Positions 1 through 6,300 of a stretch of 7,802 nt of DNA are shown piece by piece; position 1 is the first letter of the stretch, and every line of letters starts with the position of its first letter. Origin of the DNA: Actinomycetes bacterium (GTDB lineage: Bacteria > Actinomycetota > Actinomycetes > Propionibacteriales > Propionibacteriaceae). Where the stretch lies: positions 1-7,802 of the forward strand of contig JAJYQH010000271.1 in the NCBI GenBank assembly GCA_021794705.1, written 5' to 3'. A model generated the notes under the pieces. That model was not told the origin of the DNA, made no database searches, and was given only the letters and a program-made list of their open reading frames with translations. A program made the translations under genes and the position numbers.

Positions 1-1229
1 GAGCTGTCGATCTCCATCCGCAGCCGGGACGCCGCCTCGTCGATGAGGTCGATGGCCTTGTCGGGAAGCTGGCGGCTGGTGATGTACCGGTTGGAGAGGC
101 TGGCCGCGGCGACGAGCGCGCCGTCGGTGATCCGCACCTTGTGGTGCGCCTCGTAGCGCTCGCGCAGGCCGCGGAGAATCGCGATGGTGTCCTCGACGCT
201 CGGCTCGCCGACGAAGACCTGCTGGAACCGCCGCTCGAGCGCGGGGTCCTTCTCGATCCGCTCGCGGTACTCGTCGAGGGTGGTGGCGCCGATCATCCGC
301 AGCTCGCCCCGGGCGAGCATCGGCTTGAGCATGTTGCCGGCGTCCATCGCGCCCTCGCCGGACGCCCCGGCACCGACGACCGTGTGCAGTTCGTCGATGA
401 AGGTGATGATCTGGCCCTCGGCGTCGCGGATCTCGTTGAGGACGGCCTTGAGCCGCTCCTCGAACTCGCCGCGGTACTTGGCGCCGGCGACCATGCTCGC
501 GAGGTCGAGACTGACGACCTTGCGGCCCTTGAGACTGTCGGGCACGTCGCCGGCGATCACCCGCTGGGCGAGGCCCTCGACGACGGCGGTCTTGCCGACG
601 CCGGGCTCGCCGATGAGCACCGGGTTGTTCTTGGTGCGGCGGGCGAGCACCTGCACGACCCGGCGGATCTCGGCGTCCCGGCCGATGACGGGGTCGAGCT
701 TGCCCTCCCGGGCGCGCCGGGTGAGGTCGACCGAGTACTTGTCGAGGGCGCTCTCGCTGCCCTCGTCCTCGGCGCTGGTGACCCGCTTGTCGCCGCGCGC
801 GGCGGCGAAGGCGGCGTCGAGCTTGTCGGCGGTGACGCCGAACCGTCCGAGCACCCGGCTCGCATCGGAGGTGACGGAGGCCAGCGCCATCAGCAGGTGC
901 TCGGTGGCGACATAGCTGTCGCCGAGCTTGTCGGCGCGCGTCTCGGCGTCCGCGAGCACGCGGGCGAGGGCGCCGGACATGCTCGGCTGGCTCACCGAGG
1001 CTCCCTGCGCCGAGGGAAGCGTGGCGATCGCCGCCTCCGCGGCCTGGTCGACCGCCTTGGGGTCGGCTCCGACCGCCGAGAGCAGGGCGCCGACGGTGTT
1101 GTCGGGCACCATGAGCAGGGCGTGCAGCAGGTGGGTGGGCTCGGCCGTGGGGTTGCCGGAGGCCAGGGCGTTCCGCAGCGCCGCCGAGACGGCGTCGCGG
1201 CTCATCGTCGTCAGTTTCGAAGTGTCCAC
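1..1229 (-). CDS. clpB: ClpB, ATP-dependent protein disaggregase (N-terminal part, cut by window edge)
   Basis: This gene encodes the N-terminal 409 residues of ClpB, the Hsp100 hexameric disaggregase that works with DnaK in the cytoplasm to rescue aggregated proteins. The full family length is about 860 residues; the middle domain and second ATPase domain lie beyond the left edge. Residues 1 to about 150 are the Clp N-terminal repeat domain, which includes an [11 protein letters not shown] motif. The first AAA+ domain follows, with Walker A GEPGVGKT at 207-214, Walker B ending in FIDE with D279 and E280, and the paired arginines of ALERRFQ at R333-R334. All these match E. coli ClpB within two residues. 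The start is GTG at 1229, giving the usual [13 protein letters not shown] opening, and AAAGGA lies 11 bases upstream. The gene is transcribed away from the sugar operon from its own stress-type promoter. Identification is secure. Confidence 0.97.
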   Translation of the reverse strand, partial: MDTSKLTTMSRDAVSAALRNALASGNPTAEPTHLLHALLMVPDNTVGALLSAVGADPKAVDQAAEAAIATLPSAQGASVSQPSMSGALARVLADAETRADKLGDSYVATEHLLMALASVTSDASRVLGRFGVTADKLDAAFAAARGDKRVTSAEDEGSESALDKYSVDLTRRAREGKLDPVIGRDAEIRRVVQVLARRTKNNPVLIGEPGVGKTAVVEGLAQRVIAGDVPDSLKGRKVVSLDLASMVAGAKYRGEFEERLKAVLNEIRDAEGQIITFIDELHTVVGAGASGEGAMDAGNMLKPMLARGELRMIGATTLDEYRERIEKDPALERRFQQVFVGEPSVEDTIAILRGLRERYEAHHKVRITDGALVAAASLSNRYITSRQLPDKAIDLIDEAASRLRMEIDS

Positions 1230-1249
1230 GGGTCGTTCCGTCCTTTGTC

Positions 1250-1263
1250 GCCCCGTTCGGGGC
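1250..1263 (-). other. Small GC hairpin in the clpB 5' leader
   Basis: The sequence is GCCCCG-TT-CGGGGC, a perfect inverted repeat with 6-base arms. In the clpB transcript it would fold into a short, very stable hairpin that ends a few bases upstream of the AAAGGA ribosome-binding site (1241-1246). It might protect the 5' end or affect translation start. No function is shown by the sequence alone. Confidence 0.45.
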
Positions 1264-1275
1264 ACCGATTTCAAA

Positions 1276-1296
1276 GTTGAGTCTAATACACTCAAC
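1276..1296. promoter_or_regulatory. HAIR-type operator for HspR upstream of clpB
   Basis: GTTGAGT-N7-ACTCAAC is a perfect 7-base inverted repeat with a 7-base spacer. It matches the known HspR-associated inverted repeat CTTGAGT-N7-ACTCAAG at all but the outermost base of each arm. HspR is the MerR-like repressor, assisted by DnaK, that controls dnaK and clpB operons in Streptomyces and mycobacteria. The site ends 47 bases upstream of the clpB GTG start, and its distal arm overlaps the promoter -10. That position fits direct repression. No hspR gene lies in this window. Confidence 0.85.
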
Positions 1297-1319
1297 CTTG
1301 GTCGGACGGAGACTATTCC
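1294..1319 (-). promoter_or_regulatory. SigR/SigH-type stress promoter of clpB
   Basis: On the minus strand the sequence reads GGAAT, 18 bases, GTT (GGAATA at 1319-1314, GTTG from 1296). This equals the known SigR (Streptomyces) and SigH (Mycobacterium) consensus for the thiol-oxidative and heat stress ECF sigma factors, and clpB is a known SigH target in M. tuberculosis. The -10 GTT is the first three bases of the HAIR arm as read on this strand. Transcription would start roughly at 1286-1289, giving a leader of about 60 bases. The assignment rests on motif and spacing only. Confidence 0.7.
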
Positions 1320-1348
1320 TGCTCACGGGGCCGAATTCGCGCTTCCGT

Positions 1349-1378
1349 GGGACGCCGGCGCGCGGCGGTCGGCGTCCC
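1349..1378. repeat. Inverted repeat / hairpin upstream of the clpB promoter
   Basis: GGGACGCCG and CGGCGTCCC are perfect 9-base arms around a 12-base GC-rich loop. The hairpin lies about 30 bases upstream of the clpB -35 element. It has no following T-run on either strand. It may act as a back-up terminator insulating clpB from read-through of the sugar operon, or be a chance product of high GC. Confidence 0.45.
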
Positions 1379-1409
1379 CCGCCGGGCCGGGGCCGTGAAC
1401 GCTCGGGTG

Positions 1410-1492
1410 GCTGGCGATCTCGACGAAGTGGCTGGCGAAATCTGCTGAATGGGCGTCGAGAACGCCAGCAACAGCAGAGAACGCCAGCCACT
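1410..1492. repeat. Interlaced inverted repeats (A-B-A'-B'), about 83 bp
   Basis: Two imperfect inverted repeats are interleaved. Arm A (1410-1425) is complementary to A' (1454-1469) at 15 of 16 positions. Arm B (1427-1447) is complementary to B' (1472-1492) at 18 of 21 positions. A and B share the 11-mer GTGGCTGGCGA (1407-1417 and 1428-1438, 21-base period). A' and B' share the 12-mer GAGAACGCCAGC (1458-1469 and 1477-1488, 19-base period). In single-stranded form the two stems compete, because the 1-base A-B and 2-base A'-B' linkers are too short for both full stems to form at once. Within B-B' a further GGCGT/ACGCC stem (1452-1456 with 1462-1466) gives a long nested hairpin. It could be a dispersed extragenic repeat, a terminator element or a protein-binding array. 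I do not recognise a named family. Confidence 0.8.
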
Positions 1493-1514
1493 CGAATCGG
1501 GGGAGGGCCCGACG

Positions 1515-1541
1515 GAGCCGTCCCGGCGGCGGGACGGACTC
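1515..1541 (-). terminator. Probable terminator hairpin of the sugar operon
   Basis: CCGTCCCG and CGGGACGG are perfect 8-base arms (1518-1525 and 1530-1537) around a GCGG loop. The stem extends by GAG/CTC (1515-1517 with 1539-1541) past one bulged A. The hairpin starts 7 bases after the GH32 stop codon. No T-run follows, as is common for actinobacterial terminator hairpins, so the call rests on stem strength and position at the operon end. Confidence 0.6.
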
Positions 1542-1548
1542 CTGCGGG

Positions 1549-2892
1549 CTACCGGGCCGCGACCACCGGGCGAACGGCGGTTTCGAGATCCCAGACCAGC
1601 GAGCCCTCGGGCGCCTCGACGTGCCACGGGGGCGCGGCCAGCGGATAGACGCGGGTGGTGAACGAGCGCCCGGCACTGGTGAACACCTCGACCACCGACC
1701 CGTCGAGGAACACCCGGACGCCGGGACGCTCCGACCCCGGGTCGAAGGCCTCCCCCGCGACCGCCCGGCCGCCGTGGGCGCGCTCGTCCGCGCTGGCGGC
1801 GTCCCCGTCGATCGCGACGGTGTCCGCGGCCACGTCCAGGTGGATCTCGAGGTGCTCGCCGTCGCCGAACCGCAGCCGCAGGGTGCCGGTGGTCTCGGGC
1901 ACAACGATCTCGGCCTGGGCCCCGATCACCGCGCCGTCGGCCGGACGCGGGGAACCCAGCCGGAGCGCCTCCACGTCCGGATGCGGCTCGGTGGCCAGCC
2001 GGTCGCCGACCCGCCAGGCCCGGCGCGGAAGCGAGATCGCGCCGGCCCAGCCGGCGTCCCGCCACCAGTCCCGGTCGCGACCCTCGGTGACCCAGCCGAA
2101 GACGAGCGGGCCGCGGGATCCCTCCCGCATCACCGAGGCGGCGTAGAAGTTCTGCCCGTGGTCGACCCGGTGGGGCACCGGAGTACCGCCGAGTGGGAAG
2201 GCCAGGACGCTGCTCGGGCCCTCGCCGTGCGACCACGCCGACACCAGGGCCACGTCCGCACCGTCGACCGGCAGGATCTGCGGACACTCCCAGCCCTCGC
2301 CGGTGTCCTCCTCGCGCACCACCGTCCGCGGCAGCGCGGCGAGCGGCCCCGCGTAGCGCCACCGGACGCCGTCGTCCGAGCGGTAGTGCCGGATCGACGC
2401 CTCCTCCGCGCCGGCCGCGCCGACCGCCATCCGCCAGCCGCCGTCCTCCCGCCAGACGAAGGGGTCGCGGAACATGGTGATCCCCTCGTGGTCGGCCGGG
2501 TCGTCGACGACCTGGACGGGTGCGCCGAAGCTGCCGGCGTCCCGGTCGAACCTCGCCAGCAGCACGGACTGGAAGTTCGAGTGGTCGAGTTTGCCCGAGT
2601 AGTACGCCCGCAGCTCGCCGTCGGCCAGCACCGTGTTGCCAGACCAGCAGCCGTCGGCGTCCGGACCACCGGGCACCGGGCTCATGGCCGGTCGGTGCAG
2701 CGTCCAGTGCACGAGGTCGGGGCTGGTGGCGTGGCCCCATTCCACGGGCTGAGCCGTGTCGGTGGTGGAGCGCGACTGGAAGAACAGGTGCACCGTGCCG
2801 TCCACCTCGACCGGGCCGTTCGGGTCGTTGAGGAACCCGCGCGGCAGCCGGATGTGGAACTGCGGGACGTGGTGGCTGGGGTTGGCTGGCAT
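1549..2892 (-). CDS. Cytoplasmic GH32 beta-fructosidase (sucrose / fructo-oligosaccharide hydrolase)
   Basis: This protein of 447 residues is a glycoside hydrolase family 32 enzyme. The family cleaves terminal beta-fructosides in sucrose, fructo-oligosaccharides, inulin or levan. All three catalytic motifs are present: FLNDPNG at 20-26 (nucleophile D23), FRDP at 141-144 (transition-state stabiliser D143) and WECP at 201-204 (acid/base E202). DGCWSGN (80-86) and GQNFYAASV are further family motifs. A C-terminal beta-sandwich is recognisable by VFLDGSVVEVF. No signal peptide is visible, so it should act inside the cell on imported sugar. The ATG at 2892 is chosen because the family opening HHVPQFHIRLPRGFLNDPNG follows directly and GAGGA lies 11 bases upstream. 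It is the last gene of the transporter operon, 113 bases after permease 2. The usual YQYNP after HLF is replaced by FQSRS, so the exact substrate is uncertain. Confidence 0.93.
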   Translation of the reverse strand: MPANPSHHVPQFHIRLPRGFLNDPNGPVEVDGTVHLFFQSRSTTDTAQPVEWGHATSPDLVHWTLHRPAMSPVPGGPDADGCWSGNTVLADGELRAYYSGKLDHSNFQSVLLARFDRDAGSFGAPVQVVDDPADHEGITMFRDPFVWREDGGWRMAVGAAGAEEASIRHYRSDDGVRWRYAGPLAALPRTVVREEDTGEGWECPQILPVDGADVALVSAWSHGEGPSSVLAFPLGGTPVPHRVDHGQNFYAASVMREGSRGPLVFGWVTEGRDRDWWRDAGWAGAISLPRRAWRVGDRLATEPHPDVEALRLGSPRPADGAVIGAQAEIVVPETTGTLRLRFGDGEHLEIHLDVAADTVAIDGDAASADERAHGGRAVAGEAFDPGSERPGVRVFLDGSVVEVFTSAGRSFTTRVYPLAAPPWHVEAPEGSLVWDLETAVRPVVAAR

Positions 2893-2939
2893 GGCGGCGG
2901 GAGTCCTCTCCTCGAACAGGCGGGCGGGCTGTGGCACGG

Positions 2940-2991
2940 CGCGGCGGTGGGATGGGGTGGCGGTCAGCGGCGCGGACGCCGCACCGCCGCG
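2940..2991 (-). other. Foldable spacer between permease 2 and GH32
   Basis: Within the 113-base gap, CGCGGCGGTG (2940-2949) and CACCGCCGCG (2982-2991) are perfect 10-base arms around a 32-base loop. A shorter competing hairpin uses GCGGCG/CGCCGC (2967-2972 and 2977-2982). This is the only sizeable gap in the operon. The structure could cause partial termination or mark an mRNA processing point that sets a different level for GH32 than for the transporter. There is no T-run, and high GC makes chance folding possible. Confidence 0.4.
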
Positions 2992-3005
2992 GCAAGGCTG
3001 CCGGC

Positions 3006-3860
3006 TCAGCGGAAGGAGCCGGCCGTGACGCCGGCGATGAAGTACCGCTGCGCCACGATGAACAGGACGACGCTGGGGATCATCGCCAGGATGACACCGG
3101 CGAGCACCACCGAGATCGACCCCGTCCCGAGGTTGCCCTGGAGGCCGACGAGACCGAGCGGCAGGGTGAACTTGTCCTGCGACTGCAGGAAGATGAGCGG
3201 CCGATAGAACTCCGCCCAGAACCCCGAGAAGTTGAGGATCGCGAGGGTGGCGATGGCCGGCGCGGCCATCCGGGCGTAGACGAGGTAGAACACCTTGAAC
3301 CGGGACGCGCCGTCGACGCGGGCCGCCTCGCCGAGCTCCACGGGCATCTGCATGAAGTACTGACGCATGAGGAAGGTGCCGAAGGCGCTGCCGAGGGCGG
3401 GGACGATGAGCGAGCCGAGGCTGTCGGACAGGCCGAGGTCCTTCACGATGACGAACACCGGGATGATGATCGTCTGCAGCGGCACCATCATCGTGGCCAG
3501 GAAGATGCCGAAGATGATGTTCTTCCCGGGGAACCGCACCATGGCGAACGCGTAGCCCGACAGGGTGCACGTGATGGTCTGGCCGACGACGATGAGGCCG
3601 GTGACGATCGTGCTGTTGACGAAGAACGTCCCGATCGGGATCTGGTCGAACACCGACGAGTAGTTGCTGAAGTCCGGATGCAGCGGAAGCCACTGCGGCG
3701 GGTTGGTGAACGCCTCGGCCGGCGTGCGGAGCGAGGTGGTCAGCGTCCACAGCAGCGGGCCGAGCGCGAACATCGCGGCGATGATGAGCACGACCACGCC
3801 GACGACATTGGCGACCTTGAGGCCGGGACGCGGGCGGGTGACGACGGCTTGGAGGCTCAC
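3006..3860 (-). CDS. Sugar ABC transporter permease 2 (MalG-like, CUT1)
   Basis: This is a 284-residue inner-membrane permease of the CUT1 carbohydrate ABC family, the MalG-like half of a heterodimeric channel. A first membrane segment lies at about 16-38, followed by an external loop with the family-typical WTLTTSLRTPAEAF and NPPQWLP. Several more hydrophobic segments surround GYAFAMVRFPGK (102-113). The cytoplasmic EAA loop that docks the ATPase is ELGEAARVDGAS, with EAA at 178-180 and G184. The IxLP part that usually follows is degenerate here (LVYARMAAP). The start is GTG at 3860, which overlaps the TGA of permease 1 in a GTGA, so translation is probably coupled; no good separate Shine-Dalgarno site is visible. 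The C-terminus ends in the usual QRYFIAGVTAGSFR style. Function is confident; the sugar is inferred from the adjacent GH32 gene. Confidence 0.93.
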   Translation of the reverse strand: MSLQAVVTRPRPGLKVANVVGVVVLIIAAMFALGPLLWTLTTSLRTPAEAFTNPPQWLPLHPDFSNYSSVFDQIPIGTFFVNSTIVTGLIVVGQTITCTLSGYAFAMVRFPGKNIIFGIFLATMMVPLQTIIIPVFVIVKDLGLSDSLGSLIVPALGSAFGTFLMRQYFMQMPVELGEAARVDGASRFKVFYLVYARMAAPAIATLAILNFSGFWAEFYRPLIFLQSQDKFTLPLGLVGLQGNLGTGSISVVLAGVILAMIPSVVLFIVAQRYFIAGVTAGSFR

Positions 3861-4810
3861 TGGTAGAACACCAACTTCCGTGCTGCGAGGAACTGGATCC
3901 CGGTGATGGCCAGGATGATGAGCAGAAGGACGATGGCGATCGCCGACGCGTAGCCGAACTGGAGGTTCTGGAAGCCCGTCTGGTACATGATGATCGTCGC
4001 CGTCGTGGTCGCCGTCCCCGGACCGCCCTTGGTCATGATGAACGGCTGGTCGAACAGCTGCAGCGCGTTGATCATCGCCACCACGGTCGCGAACAGGATC
4101 GTGGGGCTGATCAACGGGATCTTGACCCGGAACAGCGTCCGCAGCGGGCTCGCCCCGTCGATGGCCGCCGCCTCGAGCACGTCGGTGGGCACCGAGGTGA
4201 GCGCGGCGACGAACAGCACGAAGGTGAACCCGACCTGCTGCCACACCGCGATGAGGACGATGGTGATCATCGATCCCCACGTGCTGGTGAGCCAGGGCAC
4301 CGACGAGATGCCCAGCAGGTTGAGGTAGTAGTTGATGACGCCGAACTTCGCGTCGAACAGGTAGCCCATGAAGATCGACACGGCCGCCGTCGAGGCGAGC
4401 AGCGGCAGGTAGAAGATCGTCCGGAAGGTCGTCTTCGCCCAGGTGCTCGTGCGCTGGTTGACGAGGACGGCCAGCGCGAGGCCGAGCGAGAGCTGCAGCG
4501 CGACGATCCCGACGGCGAGCACCAGGGTGACGCCGAACGAGTGCACCGTGGCCGAGTCGGCGACCAACCGCTTGAAGTTCTTCAGTCCCACGAACGTGGG
4601 CGGGGAGATGACGTCCCAGGAGAACAGCGACAGCCCGAGCGAGGCGATGATCGGCAGGAAGGTGAACACCGCGACGAAGATGACCGCCAGCGAGATCATC
4701 AGATAGCCGAACACCCCTTCCCTCCGGGTCTCCCGCCGGCTGGCCGGCCGACGGAAGACCCGGTGGGAGGACGCCCTCGAGGCTTTGCGCACGAGAGTGG
4801 TCGATGTCAT
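3857..4810 (-). CDS. Sugar ABC transporter permease 1 (MalF-like, CUT1)
   Basis: This 317-residue permease is the MalF-like partner in the channel. A basic N-terminal tail (residues 1-31, rich in R and K) precedes the first membrane segment (about 34-58, GYLMISLAVIFVAVFTF), followed by the typical LSLFSWD and FVGLKNFKRLV stretches. The EAA loop reads EAAAIDGASPLRTLFRVKIPLISP, shown here in parts: EAA at 213-215, the DGA motif, then the conserved IP at 231-232. FIMTKGGPG is the usual family motif after the loop. The ATG at 4810 overlaps the stop of the binding-protein gene by one base (TGATG), and the stop overlaps the permease 2 start by four bases, so the three transport genes are translationally linked. 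Nothing suggests damage. Confidence 0.94.
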   Translation of the reverse strand: MTSTTLVRKASRASSHRVFRRPASRRETRREGVFGYLMISLAVIFVAVFTFLPIIASLGLSLFSWDVISPPTFVGLKNFKRLVADSATVHSFGVTLVLAVGIVALQLSLGLALAVLVNQRTSTWAKTTFRTIFYLPLLASTAAVSIFMGYLFDAKFGVINYYLNLLGISSVPWLTSTWGSMITIVLIAVWQQVGFTFVLFVAALTSVPTDVLEAAAIDGASPLRTLFRVKIPLISPTILFATVVAMINALQLFDQPFIMTKGGPGTATTTATIIMYQTGFQNLQFGYASAIAIVLLLIILAITGIQFLAARKLVFYQ

Positions 4811-6210
4811 CAGGACCCCTGAGCGGCCTTCTCGAAGTCGGCCTGCATGCCGTCCAGGGCGGCCTTCGCGTTGCCGGAGGCGATCGCCTGGGTGGTGCGC
4901 TGGTTGAGCGACGTGGCCAGGGCGTTGTAGTACGGCGGCGCCGAGATCGGGACGGATCCGTTGAGCTGGTCGTAGAACACCGACCAGTGCTTCGGTCCGG
5001 TGGTCTCGTAACGCTTCGCCGTCATGAGCGACTTCCGCCCGGGGGTCGTGACGTTGCCGGGGAAGAGGATGTCGAAGCTCTCCGGCTGCACCATGAGCTT
5101 GACCACCTCCCAGGCGAGGTCCTTCTTCTTCGAGGAGTTGAAGATGCCGTAGCCCCCTGCCCCGAAGAGCGACTTGTTGGTCTTCCACTTCGGGAACAGC
5201 TGGACGTCGAAGCTGCCGTCCTTCATGCCCGCGTTGTGCAGGCCGCCCGCCCAGAAGCCGCCGCCGATGGTCATCCCGATCCGGCCGGACGCGAACAGGC
5301 CCTGGAGCGTGCCGCCGCCGCCGACGTCCGGCGTCGGGGACATGCCCGAACGCTGCAGGTCGATGAGGTACTGCAGCGCCTCGACCGCCTCGGGAGAGTT
5401 GGCCGTGGGCTGGCCCCACTTCCACCCGCCACCACGCCCGGCGGCCGCGGCCTGGTTGTTGGCGTACGCCTTGCTCCACAGCCAGTCGCCGCCGGTGTAC
5501 TTGCCCTCCTCCAGCAGGTTGCCGCCGTTGGCGTAGAGGAACGAGGTCCAGCTGCCCCAGAGGCGCACCACCCAGTCGAAGGCGTTCACCTTGGTGCCGA
5601 GCGCCGCGATCTTCTTCGCGTAGCTGTGGAAGTCGTCCATCGTCCAGCCCGCGGCCGGCTCCGGCACGTTCGCCTTGTGCAGCAGGTCGGTGCTGTAGAA
5701 CATGCTGCCCGCGTTGAAGCTGTCGGGCAGCTCGTAGAGGTGCCCCTGGTACATCATCGATTCGATGAGCGCGGGGTGGATGTCGTCGAAGTAGCTCTGC
5801 AGCGACGACAGGTCCTTGGTGACGCGGTCGTCGAGCGGCACGAGCAGGTCCTTGGACGCCATCTGCTGCAGGCCCTCGGTCGCAACGCTCACGATGTCGG
5901 GGGCGGAGCCCGAGGCGATCTGGGTGAGCACCTTCGCGATGAAGTCGTTCCAGTCGGTGCCGTTGATGCCGGTGACCTCGAGGGTGGCCGTCTTGTCGAT
6001 CTTGGCGATCTGGGGCTGCAGCGCCTTCTGCAGCGCGGTGGCCGAGCTCTGCTGGCCGAAGTAGAGCATCTTGATCGTGCCGGAGCTTCCGCCGCTGCCA
6101 CTCGACGACCCACATCCGGTGAGCGCCCCCAGGCCGATCGAGGCCAGCCCCGCGCCGCCGCCGAGCTTGAACAATGTGCGGCGGTCCATGGCACCCAAGC
6201 CGTTGGTCAT
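4810..6210 (-). CDS. Sugar-binding lipoprotein of the ABC transporter (CUT1, family 1 solute-binding protein)
   Basis: This 466-residue extracytoplasmic solute-binding protein delivers sugar to the two permeases. The N-terminus combines a twin-arginine motif (DRRTLFK, R10-R11), a glycine-rich hydrophobic core and a lipobox LTGC with the lipidated cysteine at C33. Export by Tat followed by membrane anchoring is therefore likely, with a Gly/Ser linker after the cysteine. The mature part shows family 1 features such as GINGTDWNDFIAKVL, SGSAPDIV, FNAGSMFYSTDLL and FASGRIGMTIGG, and it is rich in Trp and Tyr as sugar binders are. The ATG at 6210 has GAGAGGAG 8 bases upstream; a start at residue 8 (MDRR) is possible but lacks such a site. 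It is the first gene of the operon, as expected for the component needed in excess. No ATPase gene follows. Confidence 0.93.
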   Translation of the reverse strand: MTNGLGAMDRRTLFKLGGGAGLASIGLGALTGCGSSSGSGGSSGTIKMLYFGQQSSATALQKALQPQIAKIDKTATLEVTGINGTDWNDFIAKVLTQIASGSAPDIVSVATEGLQQMASKDLLVPLDDRVTKDLSSLQSYFDDIHPALIESMMYQGHLYELPDSFNAGSMFYSTDLLHKANVPEPAAGWTMDDFHSYAKKIAALGTKVNAFDWVVRLWGSWTSFLYANGGNLLEEGKYTGGDWLWSKAYANNQAAAAGRGGGWKWGQPTANSPEAVEALQYLIDLQRSGMSPTPDVGGGGTLQGLFASGRIGMTIGGGFWAGGLHNAGMKDGSFDVQLFPKWKTNKSLFGAGGYGIFNSSKKKDLAWEVVKLMVQPESFDILFPGNVTTPGRKSLMTAKRYETTGPKHWSVFYDQLNGSVPISAPPYYNALATSLNQRTTQAIASGNAKAALDGMQADFEKAAQGS

Positions 6211-6236
6211 GTCATCCGCTCCTCTCTGAGCAGTCC

Positions 6237-6252
6237 GGTCGGAAGCCCGACC
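6237..6252 (-). other. Small hairpin in the operon leader, overlapping operator 2
   Basis: GGTCGG-AAGC-CCGACC has perfect 6-base arms. It would form near the 5' end of the operon mRNA, since the predicted transcription start is near 6265, and its right end shares two bases with the second operator. It may stabilise the 5' end of the transcript. It is short, and the role is unproven. Confidence 0.4.
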
Positions 6253-6264
6253 AATACGTATTTG
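6251..6264. promoter_or_regulatory. Second LacI-type operator (O2), imperfect palindrome
   Basis: CCAATACGTATTTG contains the same palindromic core AATACGTATT as operator O1, with one broken outer pair (C6252 against T6263). Its centre is 46 bp from that of O1. It covers about +2 to +15 of the predicted transcript of the transport operon, a position where a bound repressor would block initiation or early elongation. The regulator encoded next door is the likely ligand. Confidence 0.75.
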
Positions 6265-6271
6265 TAGGAGC

Positions 6272-6300
6272 ACCATACGCCCTCTCGGCAGATTTGCCAA
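6272..6300 (-). promoter_or_regulatory. Main promoter of the sugar transport operon
   Basis: On the minus strand the sequence reads TTGGCA (6300-6295), a 17-base spacer and TATGGT (6277-6272), close to the housekeeping sigma consensus. The predicted start is near 6265, giving a leader of about 55 bases before the binding-protein ATG. The -35 box lies within the perfect palindrome O1 and the start abuts O2, so occupation of either site should shut the promoter. Confidence 0.75.

Larger units (their letters stand above)
1230..1548. other. Gene-free region between clpB start and GH32 stop
   Basis: This stretch of 319 bases holds no convincing gene. From left to right it contains the clpB leader with its Shine-Dalgarno site and a small hairpin, a HAIR-type operator overlapping a SigR/SigH-type promoter, a hairpin at 1349-1378, a block of interlaced inverted repeats at 1410-1492, and a strong hairpin just past the GH32 stop. 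Reading frames that cross it extend from non-coding frames of GH32 or run antisense to clpB, and they show no recognisable protein features. Confidence 0.8.

Noticed and set aside
141..1280. Long plus-strand open frame opposite clpB
   Set aside because: The minus strand here is unmistakable ClpB; the plus-strand frame is a typical GC-rich antisense shadow with low-complexity sequence.
1407..1492. CRISPR-like array
   Set aside because: There are only two copies in each orientation, with unequal and very short spacing and inverted pairs, which does not fit repeats with unique spacers.
1230..1548. Insertion sequence or attachment site in the gene-free region
   Set aside because: No transposase, target duplication or tRNA gene is visible; the inverted repeats alone do not support it.
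1323..1904. Minus-strand frame running through the interlaced repeats
   Set aside because: The repeat part reads as a plausible short peptide, but the frame is a shadow of GH32 upstream, has no supported start or ribosome-binding site, and ends in low-complexity sequence.
1313..2995. 560-residue minus-strand frame across GH32 and the gap to clpB
   Set aside because: It is rich in Arg, Gly, Ala and Pro and has no domain signal; the GH32 frame in the same place carries all catalytic motifs.
1621..3207. 528-residue plus-strand frame opposite GH32
   Set aside because: It is antisense to a well-supported enzyme gene and has no recognisable motif.
3857..6115. Apparent fusion of permease 1 to a long upstream reading
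   Set aside because: The upstream part is a shadow frame of the binding-protein gene; the true start of permease 1 is the ATG at 4810 in the TGATG overlap.
6211..6300. Upstream extension of the binding protein to a start at 6300
   Set aside because: It would place the start codon inside the promoter -35 and operator; the ATG at 6210 has a strong ribosome-binding site and leads into the signal peptide.
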